Shown here: positions 36,000-44,187 of the stretch, piece by piece
Layout of the letters: every line of letters begins with the position of its first letter
Position numbering within the stretch: the stretch's first letter is position 1
NCBI GenBank assembly: GCA_025454405.1
Contig: JALOON010000013.1
Span: 1-64,000, forward strand
Reading direction: 5' to 3'
Source of the DNA: Oscillatoriaceae cyanobacterium Prado104
Lineage (GTDB): Bacteria; Cyanobacteriota; Cyanobacteriia; Cyanobacteriales; Microcoleaceae
Length of the DNA stretch: 64,000 bases
The notes under the pieces: generated by a model
The model's database searches: none
The model's input: only the letters and a program-made list of their open reading frames with translations
Told to the model about the DNA's origin: nothing
Translations under genes and position numbers: made by a program

Positions 36000-36779
36000 A
36001 TGTTGCAAAGAGAAGAACTGTTAAAAGGCATCGAAAATCGCGATAGCGCGGCCAGGGCGATCGACCAAGCGGAACAAGCAATTAAAACTTGGGAAGTGAC
36101 TCAGACTGATTTTCTGTCGCCTCCAGAATTGGCGGAAATCATGACTGTTTTTAAGCGCCTGACGGATGTGGAATTGGTAGCGTGGGGCGGCTACCCGCAA
36201 GCTGAAAGGCAAAGAATTGCGATCGCCCGATCGGAAATCCCGATCGACTCTGCTAGCGTTAGCATTGCTGCTGTTGAAATAGCTGGCAATTTCTTGTTCG
36301 ATACTGCCAGTCACCGCGACTTTTTGGGGGCGATGTTGGGTACGGGAATCGTGCGCGAAAAAACTGGCGATATCATTGTTTTGGGCGAACGCGGCGCGCA
36401 AGCAATTGTCATACCTGAAATGGTAGAATATCTGGAAATGAATTTGCAGCAAGTGCGATCGGTTCCCGTGAAAACTCAGCGCATTGAGTTGAGCGAACTC
36501 AAAATTAGAGAACCGAAAAAGAAAGAAATGACTACCGTTGAAGCTTCGATGAGATTGGATGCTGTAGCTTCGGCTGGATTCGGAATGTCCCGCAGCAAAA
36601 TGGTCGATTTGATTGACAGCGGCGACGTGCGAGTTAATTGGAAAGAGATCGGCCAAGCTAGCTACAATGTCAAGTCGGGCGATTTAATTGCTGTTACGGG
36701 TAAGGGAAGATTGGAAGTTGGAGAAGTTGCTGTTACTAAGAAGGAACGCTATCGAGTTCAGTTAACTCGATATTTGTAA
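36000..36779 (+). CDS. photosystem II S4 domain protein
   Basis: The 259-residue protein is of the YlmH-like type that is universal in cyanobacteria and plants. It has an N-terminal part (GIENRDSAARAIDQAEQAIK), a central YlmH domain (WGGYPQAERQRIAIARSEIP, FLGAMLGTGIVREKTGDIIV) and an S4 RNA-binding domain at about 180-245 (EASMRLDAVASAGFGMSRSK, MVDLIDSGDVRVNWKEIGQA). It is linked to photosystem II in annotation, probably through RNA or ribosome binding. It stands alone. Confidence 0.93.
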   Translation: MLQREELLKGIENRDSAARAIDQAEQAIKTWEVTQTDFLSPPELAEIMTVFKRLTDVELVAWGGYPQAERQRIAIARSEIPIDSASVSIAAVEIAGNFLFDTASHRDFLGAMLGTGIVREKTGDIIVLGERGAQAIVIPEMVEYLEMNLQQVRSVPVKTQRIELSELKIREPKKKEMTTVEASMRLDAVASAGFGMSRSKMVDLIDSGDVRVNWKEIGQASYNVKSGDLIAVTGKGRLEVGEVAVTKKERYRVQLTRYL

Positions 36780-36946
36780 TTGCTTGAGGTGATTTCTTAA
36801 GTTTGCCGCGAATTCATGGGAAATCTCTTACTTGATTTCTTCAAAAATTTAACAGATTTGAGGGTGCGCAGTGCGCACCTTACAACTGACGATCGCAAGC
36901 GGGGGCGATCGCACTATTTCAACTATCAATTGTCAACTATAGCGAT

Positions 36947-37040
36947 CGCAAATCATTCGTAAAAGCATAGAAACCCGGTTTCTTAGAGAAACCGGGTTTC
37001 TGAAGCTTGGAGTATTTACAAATCATTTGCGATCGCTATA
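36947..37040. repeat. long inverted-terminal repeat element, copy B
   Basis: The ends are ctatagcgatcgcaaatcat and its near-complement atttgcgatcgctata, about 26 bp each with two mismatches. The centre is the independent palindrome agaaacccggtttcttagag with its complementary arm (36969-37001). The same palindrome, without these ends, is at 16115-16147. Copies with the same ends but another centre are at 7738-7837 and 59099-59201. A second small palindrome (gtgcgcagtgcgcac) is near 36865. Confidence 0.75.
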
Positions 37041-37054
37041 TCAACTGTCAACAG

Positions 37055-37714
37055 TTATTTTATTCCTTCAAACGGCCCTAAAAAAGTCGGTTTGGGACGG
37101 GTAACGCGCACTTCCCAAAGCGCTTTGATAACAGCTAAAAATTCGCGAAAACTGTAACGAACCATCGTGGTTTGGCGAAATTTTCCCCAATCGGGCGTTC
37201 CCAAACCTATCGCCTCTACTCCCAACTGCCTGCAAGTATAAACAGCGCGGGATAAGTGAAAGTTCTGCGTCACTAAAACTGCTTCCGAAATCCCAAAAAC
37301 CTCTTTAGCCCGATAGCAACTTTCGTAGGTGGAAAAACCTGCATAATCGAGAGTAATATCTTGCAGCGGTACGCCCTGGGATGCTGCGTATTCCTGCATT
37401 ACTTTAACTTCATTGTAATCGGGGCTGCTGTTATCTCCTGTCATCAAAATTTTGTTGACTCGCCCCGCTTTGTACAAATCTACGGCTGCTTGAACTCGAT
37501 CTGCCAGCATCGGCGTCGGAGTTCCATCTTCCCAAATTCCCGCACCGAAAACAATGGCGATGGGCTGGGTGGGAACTTCGTCTACATTGGCACGGCGGTA
37601 TTTTCCGGTAACTAGATTGACGTAGTAATTGAGGGCGATCGGTGTTAGCATTGAAACTAATATTAACAGCGGTAAGGCAAAGCGCCATTGAAAAACAAAG
37701 GATTTAGGAAACAT
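37055..37714 (-). CDS. SanA/YdcF family protein (DUF218)
   Basis: The 219-residue protein has an N-terminal membrane helix (about 10-30) and a DUF218 domain: IAIVFGAGIWEDGTPTPMLA, RVNKILMTGDNSSPDYNEVK, EYAASQGVPLQDITLDYAGF, STYESCYRAKEVFG and TQNFHLSRAVYTCRQLG. Family members (SanA, ElyC, YdcF) are membrane-anchored and linked to cell-envelope integrity. The length and motifs match the SanA-type branch. Confidence 0.9.
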   Translation of the reverse strand: MFPKSFVFQWRFALPLLILVSMLTPIALNYYVNLVTGKYRRANVDEVPTQPIAIVFGAGIWEDGTPTPMLADRVQAAVDLYKAGRVNKILMTGDNSSPDYNEVKVMQEYAASQGVPLQDITLDYAGFSTYESCYRAKEVFGISEAVLVTQNFHLSRAVYTCRQLGVEAIGLGTPDWGKFRQTTMVRYSFREFLAVIKALWEVRVTRPKPTFLGPFEGIK

Positions 37715-37883
37715 AAATTTAAGTTGTCTTCGGTAACTTATTTACAGTTGGGCAGTTCTATTCGACAGTTTTAAATTAGGGCGATCGTCCCAAGGTATGT
37801 CTTACTCAATTATAATGGATCGTTCAGAAAATTTAAAATGTTGTTGTAACTGTTTTTATTTTCTTCCCACTTCCTTCTGCTAT

Positions 37884-38561
37884 ATGATTCAACAACCGCC
37901 TAATTTTGAATTGCTGGAATCGCTTTTATGGGAACCGCAAAACGGTTATTTTTTGCGAGATCGACACATAGAAAGATTGAAAAAATCTGCTGATTATTTT
38001 AATTTTCCGGTGTCATTAACAGGCGTCAGGAACTCCTTGGAAGAACTAAGTAGGGACTTGGGGACGATCGCGCACAAAGTACGGCTAACGCTATCTTGTG
38101 ATGGAAAGCTAACATTGCAATCCCAAACACTAGATAATGGTATCCTAAAAATCGGCTCGTTGGTGGGAATAGCCAAACGGCCGATCGATCCTCAAAATCC
38201 CTTTCTTTACCACAAGACAACTTACCGATTACCTTATACAATGGCTTTGGAATCGCAACCAGATTATCGGGATGTAATTTTGTGGAATCAACAGGGATTT
38301 GTTACCGAATCAACAATTGCCAATATCGCGATCGAGACTCCAACAGGCTTAATTACGCCTCCTGTCAAATGCGGCTTATTACCGGGCACGTTTCGCGCTC
38401 AACTTCTCGCGGAGGGAAAAATTAAGGAAGAGTTCATTAGTTTAGACGATCTGCGCAATTCCCAAACTCTATTTCTGATTAACTCCGTTAGGGGTTGGAT
38501 GGGGCTGAAAAAAGAGGACGATCGAGATGTTTGGCAAGTTGTTAGCAATGATGGATGCTAA
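37884..38561 (+). CDS. pabC: aminotransferase class IV (4-amino-4-deoxychorismate lyase-like)
   Basis: I start at the ATG at 37884 (MIQQPPNFELLESLLWEPQN); residues upstream are not family-like. The 225-residue fold type IV PLP enzyme has the lysine in FLYHKTTYR and TESTIANIAIETPTGLITPP plus GLLPGTFRAQLLAEGKIKEE. PabC converts aminodeoxychorismate to p-aminobenzoate for folate. The next gene on the strand is pabB, 177 bp downstream, which strongly supports this role over branched-chain transamination. Confidence 0.85.
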   Translation: MIQQPPNFELLESLLWEPQNGYFLRDRHIERLKKSADYFNFPVSLTGVRNSLEELSRDLGTIAHKVRLTLSCDGKLTLQSQTLDNGILKIGSLVGIAKRPIDPQNPFLYHKTTYRLPYTMALESQPDYRDVILWNQQGFVTESTIANIAIETPTGLITPPVKCGLLPGTFRAQLLAEGKIKEEFISLDDLRNSQTLFLINSVRGWMGLKKEDDRDVWQVVSNDGC

Positions 38562-38738
38562 ATTATATCGTGTTGGTCAATTACCTGCGATCGAAATAGT
38601 TCCGATCGAGAATTTTGATTGAGAACGAAAAACCTCAGATTGCTATCGGGACTCAAGTTTTGACTAAAAACCAACTTGAGGACTAAAGTTATTACTGCAA
38701 ACAGAACTGAATATTATTTGTTATATAATAGAGTAAAT

Positions 38739-40205
38739 ATGAGACAAATACAACCTTGGTATTGGCGAAAGCTACCCCTAAATCAACGCAGCGGTTCGGA
38801 GGTTTTTCAGGCTTTATTTCTTATAAAAAATGCTGAGAAGATCGGCTCAGAATCCTGCTTTCCTCAAGAGAATATGGCGGTTCTCCTCGAAAGTCCGATC
38901 GCGCCTGCTACAAACTTAGCGCGGTATTCGATTTGTGCGGGTTCTCCCCGCACGATCGCAGGGAAATCTCAACTATGGACGCCCGAGATCGGCGGAATTC
39001 TTCCTTGTCTGCGCGAAATTTCAAGTTTCCAAAAACCAGATACAGAATTAAATGTACCGCCAGATATTCCTTTTACTGGCGGTTGGTTGGGATGGCTGGG
39101 TTACGATTTGGCATGGGAAATCGAACGGCTTCCTCAATTAAATACCGATCCGCTACCTTTTCCAGTTAGCTGTTGGTACGAACCAGAATCATTTGCTGTT
39201 TTAGATATTGAGAAACAAATTCTTTGGCTGGCTGCTAGCGAACCAGATAAACTTGAGGTTATGCAGCACAAATTAGAACATAAAGAAGCCAAAAATCCGC
39301 TCGATCGCGCACCTGAAACAGCTCAAAAAACATCCGTCGTCCCCATTTTGCAAATGTCTAAATTCGAGTATGAAAACATAGTGCAAACAGCTCAAAAATA
39401 CATTCAAGCAGGGGATATTTTTCAGGCTAATTTATCGTTGCGATTTGCAGCCGAGACTGATTGCGATAGTTGGTCGATATATCGCGCTTTGCAGCAGATC
39501 AATCCTTCTCCGTTTGCGAGTTATTGGCAAACTCCGTGGGGGGCGATCGTGAGTTGTTCGCCAGAAAGACTCGTTCAATTAACAGGAAAACAAGTTAATA
39601 CCAGACCGATCGCAGGTACGAGGCCGCGCGGTTTTACTCCGCTTCACGATGCAGAATTAGCGCGGGAATTAACAGAAAATATTAAGGAAAAAGCCGAACA
39701 TATTATGTTAGTCGATTTAGAACGCAACGATATTGGAAGAGTGTGCGAATGGGGTTCGGTAAAAGTCAATGAATTTCTGACAATTGAACGTTACAGCCAC
39801 GTCATGCACTTAGTTAGTAATGTTATCGGTACATTGAGAGAAGATGTGGGGGCGATCGACCTAATTAAAGCGGTATTTCCCGGCGGTACGATTACGGGTT
39901 GTCCGAAAGTCCGCTGTATGGAAATTATCGAAGAATTAGAACCAGTAAGGCGCAATTTATTTTACGGTTCCTGCGGTTATTTGGATTGGCGCGGCAACTT
40001 GGATTTAAATATTTTAATCCGCACTCTTTTGTACGCGCCAAACAGTGACGGCAAACCGGGAGGGACTGTTTGGGGACAAGTGGGTGCGGGGATTGTTGCT
40101 GATAGCGATCCGGAAAAAGAATGGAAGGAATCGCTGCAAAAAGCACAAGCACAACTTAATGCTTTAAAATTAGCAGAAGTATTTGAGTTAGAGGATTCAC
40201 TTTGA
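38739..40205 (+). CDS. pabB: aminodeoxychorismate synthase component I (anthranilate synthase I family)
   Basis: The ATG at 38739 (MRQIQPWYWRKLPLNQRSGS) gives 488 residues. The chorismate-binding domain carries IQAGDIFQANLSLRFAAETD, NTRPIAGTRPRG, AEHIMLVDLERNDIGRVCEW, AVFPGGTITGCPKVRCMEII and GQVGAGIVADSDPEKEWKE. The PIAGT motif distinguishes the PabB/TrpE group. With PabA it aminates chorismate. Together with pabC upstream it forms a p-aminobenzoate pair; no amidotransferase is fused or nearby. Confidence 0.9.
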   Translation: MRQIQPWYWRKLPLNQRSGSEVFQALFLIKNAEKIGSESCFPQENMAVLLESPIAPATNLARYSICAGSPRTIAGKSQLWTPEIGGILPCLREISSFQKPDTELNVPPDIPFTGGWLGWLGYDLAWEIERLPQLNTDPLPFPVSCWYEPESFAVLDIEKQILWLAASEPDKLEVMQHKLEHKEAKNPLDRAPETAQKTSVVPILQMSKFEYENIVQTAQKYIQAGDIFQANLSLRFAAETDCDSWSIYRALQQINPSPFASYWQTPWGAIVSCSPERLVQLTGKQVNTRPIAGTRPRGFTPLHDAELARELTENIKEKAEHIMLVDLERNDIGRVCEWGSVKVNEFLTIERYSHVMHLVSNVIGTLREDVGAIDLIKAVFPGGTITGCPKVRCMEIIEELEPVRRNLFYGSCGYLDWRGNLDLNILIRTLLYAPNSDGKPGGTVWGQVGAGIVADSDPEKEWKESLQKAQAQLNALKLAEVFELEDSL

Positions 40206-40283
40206 CGGGAAATAGTCGATCGCGGGCTATTGATGTAAACTTAATTTCAAGCGCAGTAACAGATTGCTGTTTGACTATTAAAT

Positions 40284-40330
40284 CCAGATCCCCCCTAACC
40301 CCCCTTAAGAAGGGGGGGACCGGAAGCAGT
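40284..40330. repeat. C/G-run hairpin repeat
   Basis: The block agatcccccctaaccccccttaagaagggggggaccggaag is written here in parts: agatcccccctaacccccct then taagaagggggg. It forms a stem around ttaag and matches, reversed, the end of the tandem array at 46210-46251. A polypyrimidine stretch (cttcctt repeats) follows up to 40420. Confidence 0.65.
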
Positions 40331-40421
40331 TACAGTATATCCGAATAGCCCCAAAGCTTACTGGATAGGTATCTTTACTTCTTCCTTCTTTCTTCTTCCG
40401 TCTTCCTTCTTCCTTCTTCTT

Positions 40422-40634
40422 ATGACAAAATCTCGAATTATTTTTACTACAATTGGTTCCCTCGGCGACTGGCATCCCAAAATTGCGATCGCCCTTGAAA
40501 TGCGCAAACGCGGACACGAAATCGCGTTTGCAACTCACAAACAATATCAAGCAAAAATAGAAGCTTTGGGATTCGATCGTCCTTCAAGAAAATGGAGTTT
40601 TTGCAGCCTGCGATGCAATTGAGAAAAAGTTGAC
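40422..40634 (+). pseudogene. glycosyltransferase (UGT-like) with an internal deletion
   Basis: The frame starts MTKSRIIFTTIGSLGDWHPK then IAIALEMRKRGHEIAFATHK and ends its similarity at QAKIEALGFD, the first 53 residues of a GT1/UGT-type glycosyltransferase. About 7 bases later, in another frame, QENGVFAACDAIEK appears, which matches the extreme C-terminus of the same enzymes. The roughly 350 residues in between are gone. This is a gene reduced to its two ends. Confidence 0.7.
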
Positions 40635-40978
40635 ATTTGACTGTTGAAAGTGTATCGTTGATAATTTATAGTTGATATTTGTAGGGGAGAAGCATTCGGG
40701 CGATAATTTCTGATATAAATTATTTAATCTATATCCGAATGCTTCGCCCTGCCACGACGCAACAATAATCGGATACAATCTGATATTTGAGAATTTAAGT
40801 TTGATAATTGATAGTTTGAATTTGATGTTTTTTAGTAGTTTGTAGGACTGGTTTAATATTGTATCCGATAAGATTTTGCAGACTGAAGTCCGCACTACAA
40901 ACCATATTTTCGATCGCACCAGACCCGACAACCGCATAATGTTATATAATTGTAAAAAAATATTAAGGTCAGATTTCA
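40635..40978. other. intergenic stretch with repeats
   Basis: It contains an inverted repeat agaagcattcgggcg / ccgaatgcttcgccct (about 40688-40752), A/T-rich sequence, and a member of the dispersed family gactgaagtccgcactacaa (40879-40900). The promoter of the methyltransferase gene should be in 40900-40978. No gene seen. Confidence 0.5.
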
Positions 40979-41968
40979 ATGAGTTTAGTTTTTTCGGCGC
41001 TGGGACTGCTGCTAGCCCTTTCGATCGCGGGCGTGGCATTATATCTAATTACGGCTAGGCCCTATCAATCCTCTAACTCCGTAGCAAATTCCTACGACGA
41101 ATGGACTGAAGATGGTATTTTGGAATTTTACTGGGGCGAACACATCCACTTAGGGCATTACGGTAATCCACCGCAACGGAAAGATTTTTTAACAGCAAAA
41201 TCCGACTTCGTGCATGAAATGGTACGTTGGGGCGGTTTAGATAAATTGCCGCGCGATACTACCGTTTTGGATGTCGGCTGCGGAATTGGAGGTAGCAGCC
41301 GCATTTTAGCGCGGGATTACAACTTTAAAGTCACGGGAATTACTATCAGCCCGCAACAGGTGAAACGCGCTGCAGAATTGACTCCTGAGGGAGTAGGCGC
41401 GCAGTTTCGGGTTGATGATGCGATGGCGCTTTCCTATCCCGATGCGAGTTTTGATGTGGTATGGTCGATCGAAGCCGGGCCTCACATGCCAGACAAAGCG
41501 ATTTTCGCCCGCGAATTGCTGAGAGTGCTCAAACCCGGTGGAATTTTGGTGGTAGCTGACTGGAATCAAAGAGATGACAGGCAAATTCCGCTGAATTTTT
41601 GGGAAAAACCAGTAATGCGGCAACTTTTAGATCAGTGGTCCCATCCTGCATTTTCCAGCATTGAAGGCTTTTCCGAACTGTTAGCAGCCACGGGATTTGT
41701 TGAAGGAGAAGTCGTAACAGCGGATTGGACTCAACCAACACTTCCTTCTTGGTTAGATTCGATTTGGCAAGGTATAATTCGGCCTGAAGGATTGGTGCGT
41801 TTTGGTGTTTCTGGTTTCATTAAATCCCTGCGCGAAGTGCCGACATTGTTGCTGATGCGGCTGGCATTCGGTACCCGATTGTGTCGGTTTGGAATGTTTC
41901 GGGCGGTGCGTGCTAATTCGCAGCAGCCGCTGGCAGAAATCGTTCTGCCCGAATCTGTGGGAGTGTAA
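40979..41968 (+). CDS. 2-methyl-6-phytyl-1,4-benzoquinol/2-methyl-6-solanyl-1,4-benzoquinol methyltransferase
   Basis: The 329-residue protein is closely similar to Synechocystis Sll0418. It has an N-terminal membrane helix (LGLLLALSIAGVALYLITAR), YDEWTEDGILEFYWGEHIHL, the SAM-binding motif VLDVGCGIGGSSRILARDYN, FRVDDAMALSYPDASFDVVW and the C-terminal RPEGLVRFGVSGFIKSLREV. It methylates MPBQ and MSBQ in tocopherol and plastoquinone synthesis at the thylakoid or envelope membrane. The length and motifs fit the cyanobacterial type. Confidence 0.92.
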   Translation: MSLVFSALGLLLALSIAGVALYLITARPYQSSNSVANSYDEWTEDGILEFYWGEHIHLGHYGNPPQRKDFLTAKSDFVHEMVRWGGLDKLPRDTTVLDVGCGIGGSSRILARDYNFKVTGITISPQQVKRAAELTPEGVGAQFRVDDAMALSYPDASFDVVWSIEAGPHMPDKAIFARELLRVLKPGGILVVADWNQRDDRQIPLNFWEKPVMRQLLDQWSHPAFSSIEGFSELLAATGFVEGEVVTADWTQPTLPSWLDSIWQGIIRPEGLVRFGVSGFIKSLREVPTLLLMRLAFGTRLCRFGMFRAVRANSQQPLAEIVLPESVGV

Positions 41969-41995
41969 AATAGTAGGGTGCATCGCGGGATTTGG

Positions 41996-42033
41996 GATTG
42001 GCGATTTGAGATTTTAGATTAAAATCGCCAATC
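41996..42033 (+). terminator. possible terminator hairpin
   Basis: The arms gattggcgattt and aaatcgccaatc (12 bp, 14-base loop) lie 28 bp after the methyltransferase stop. What follows is A-rich and not a T-run, so it may just be a repeat. Confidence 0.35.
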
Positions 42034-42065
42034 TAAATAAAAATAATAGTAAAGAGGGACGAGTT

Positions 42066-42296
42066 ATGTATCAGGTAGATATTGCTGAGGCACAAGAAAA
42101 ACTTGTCGAATTAATCGAAGCTGCACTGAGAGGTGAAGAAATTGCGATCGCCCAAGATAACCAGCCTGTTATAAAATTGGTAGTAATTCCCAAACAAACA
42201 AAACCAAATCGGCAAGCAGGAAGTGCTAAAGGAATGGTTTGGATGTCCGATGATTTTGACGAACCGCTAGAAGAGTTTAAGGAGTACATGCAATGA
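42066..42296 (+). CDS. Phd/YefM family antitoxin
   Basis: The 76-residue protein has the Phd/YefM pattern: MYQVDIAEAQEKLVELIEAA, LRGEEIAIAQDNQPVIKLVV, and a C-terminal acidic toxin-binding tail (SDDFDEPLEEFKEYMQ). Its stop codon overlaps the start of a PIN toxin gene (ATGA). It is intact; the toxin is not. Confidence 0.9.
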   Translation: MYQVDIAEAQEKLVELIEAALRGEEIAIAQDNQPVIKLVVIPKQTKPNRQAGSAKGMVWMSDDFDEPLEEFKEYMQ

Positions 42297-42679
42297 GGCT
42301 GTTGTTGGATACTCATACTTTTATTTGGTACGCGACAGACAGTCCAAGAATCAGCACAACAGCGCGATCGTTAATTGACAATGGAGGTAACGATATTCTT
42401 CTGAGTACAGCTAGCGTTTGAGAAATGGCAATTAAGCACAGCATAGGCAGGCTAAATTTTAGTATGCCTTTTATGGAGTTTATCAAGCAGCAAACCGCAG
42501 TTAATAGAATTGAAATTTTGGAAATAAACTTTGACCACATTGAGGTTGTGGCTTCACTGCCTTTGCATCACCGCGATCCATTTGACAGGTTGATAATTGC
42601 ACAATCTATGGCGGAACAAATACCCATTTTAAGTGTGGATACTATTTTTGATGCTTACGCGATCGCCCGGATATGGTGA
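42293..42679 (+). pseudogene. PIN-domain toxin (VapC-type) with a nonsense mutation
   Basis: The frame begins MRLLLDTHTFIWYATDSPRI with the first PIN aspartate. A TGA at 42419-42421 (codon 43) falls where relatives have the Trp of SVWEMAIK: here SV-stop-EMAIKHSIGRLNF. The frame is open afterwards to 42679, with intact HHRDPFDRLIIAQSMAEQIP and LSVDTIFDAY. A single TGG to TGA change therefore kills the toxin. All other PIN acidic residues are present, which suggests recent loss. Confidence 0.85.
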
Positions 42680-42730
42680 ATATTGTTTTAGACTTTGAGT
42701 CGAATCAAATAAATCGAGAAGAAGGAATCA

Positions 42731-42985
42731 ATGGTACAAACTTTTGCCATTAGCCAAGCAATTGAAAGTTTGAGCATAGTTGAAGAGAAATTTAGACTTG
42801 TTCAGAGTTCAGACGATACGTTTTTTGTTGAATGGTATCAAAATCTACCCGAACTGAGCGAAGCAGAGAAAGCGACACTAGATCGCTATAAAGAGCGATT
42901 TTTAGCCCATCGATATCGCGGGAATTTATCGGAAGGTGCTGTCGATCGTCTACTCCTATCTCCTGCGATCGCCAAGGTTTGTAGT
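42731..42985 (+). pseudogene. 5' fragment of a PD-(D/E)XK-type protein gene
   Basis: The frame MVQTFAISQAIESLSIVEEK, DDTFFVEWYQNLPELSEAEK, LDRYKERFLAHRYRGNLSEG, VDRLLLSPAIAK matches the N-terminus of cyanobacterial proteins of about 200 residues that continue with a restriction-type nuclease domain. The similarity ends at about 42985, exactly where a dispersed intergenic repeat begins (gtttgtagtaaggactttaa). The frame closes at 43003 inside that repeat. Confidence 0.65.
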
Positions 42986-43036
42986 AAGGACTTTAATCCT
43001 TAAAAAAAGCGGACTTAAGTCCGCACTACAAACAGT
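42979..43036. repeat. dispersed gaagtcc/actacaaac repeat
   Basis: The unit gtttgtagtaaggactttaa, a short A-rich middle, and cggacttaagtccgcactac then aaac forms a large imperfect hairpin. It lies between a truncated gene and the end of moaB. Other members are near 17285, 17510, 21885, 22131, 40879 and 51208. Confidence 0.7.
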
Positions 43037-43037
43037 A

Positions 43038-43544
43038 TCAACCACCGCGCAACTGCCGCACTAAATGCACTAATTCCGGTAAAATGAGCTTCTCCACAGC
43101 CATTGTCACCGCATTGCTAGAACCCGGAAGCGAAAACACTAATTTGCCTTGATACACCCCAGCAACGGCCCGAGATGCGATCGCTCTCGAACCGATTTCT
43201 TGATAGCTCAAAAACCGAAAAATCTCGCCAAATCCCGGCAAAATCCTGTCTAACAAACTCTCCATCACATCGTAAGTCGTATCTCGCGGCGATATTCCCG
43301 TTCCCCCGCTAAAGACGATCGCATCCACATCTTGTCTCTGACAAAAAGCCTGCATTTGCAATGCAATTTTTGCAGCATCATCTTTAATCACAGCGTAAGC
43401 GACCACGGCATGACCGGCATCTTTCAGCAATTTTTTTATTAGTAAACCGCTATTGTCTGTGTCAGCCGATCGCGTATCGCTAACAGTAATGACAGCACAA
43501 TTTACTATCATTTCAGATAAATCGGGGTGAGGAATTTGCGTCAT
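43038..43544 (-). CDS. moaB: molybdenum cofactor biosynthesis protein MoaB/Mog
   Basis: The ATG at 43544 (MTQIPHPDLSEM) gives a 168-residue MoaB-type protein with VNCAVITVSDTRSADTDNSG, VIKDDAAKIALQMQAFCQRQ, DAIVFSGGTGISPRDTTYDV and FSLPGSSNAVTMAVEKLILP. The GGTG and PGS motifs bind molybdopterin. It acts in adenylylation or handling of molybdopterin. Upstream, a short attacca-type tandem repeat (43598-43630) separates it from psb28. Confidence 0.92.
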   Translation of the reverse strand: MTQIPHPDLSEMIVNCAVITVSDTRSADTDNSGLLIKKLLKDAGHAVVAYAVIKDDAAKIALQMQAFCQRQDVDAIVFSGGTGISPRDTTYDVMESLLDRILPGFGEIFRFLSYQEIGSRAIASRAVAGVYQGKLVFSLPGSSNAVTMAVEKLILPELVHLVRQLRGG

Positions 43545-43627
43545 AGTTTCTTGTTCCAAGCAATCGGCAATCGGCTCCAGACACGCAGCCAATTGCCAAC
43601 TACAAATTACCAATTACCAATTACCAA

Positions 43628-43963
43628 TTATGCCTTACTAAATCCCAAACCGTTTGCTTGCGCGTAGCGTTCCATGAAACGCATAAACCGCTCCCATTCT
43701 TCAGCGGTTCTCATCAGGTAAAGAGCTTCCAAACCAGCAGGCTGACCGTTGATAAATTTAGCTTTCACCTCGCGAGTTACGAGTTCGCCTTCTTCATCAA
43801 TCATGTACATTCCGGTAATTTCTTCGGTGCTGCTGCTACTGAGAGCTTTGGGATTTTCAAAGATAAAGGTGGCAGTGCCTTGGTTGCCACTCTTAGAGCG
43901 AGTTAGGCGCACGTCGGCCACGGCTTCTTCGTCTATACCCCTGGAAAATTGAATTTTAGCCAT
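43628..43963 (-). CDS. psb28: photosystem II reaction center protein Psb28
   Basis: From the ATG at 43963 the product has 111 residues: [80 protein letters not shown] and [12 protein letters not shown]. This is unmistakably Psb28, an assembly factor that binds the cytoplasmic face of PSII intermediates lacking CP43. The length is normal. Confidence 0.96.
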   Translation of the reverse strand: MAKIQFSRGIDEEAVADVRLTRSKSGNQGTATFIFENPKALSSSSTEEITGMYMIDEEGELVTREVKAKFINGQPAGLEALYLMRTAEEWERFMRFMERYAQANGLGFSKA

Positions 43964-44187
43964 AATTACACACTTCAACCTTAAGGATTGCTTAATCTCT
44001 TAACATTTCATCATAAAACGATTCGGGCATTCGCAGATGCGAAGTGGGAGAGGGGGGGGAGATCGTTTCTTTTGCATCTGCATCCCGGACGATGTAGGGT
44101 GTGTCGCCCAATAACTTGAAATTATCGCCCAAATTTGGAGAGCGACGCACCAAAGAATATTCTGTGCGGTGCGTGGCTCCTGACGAT

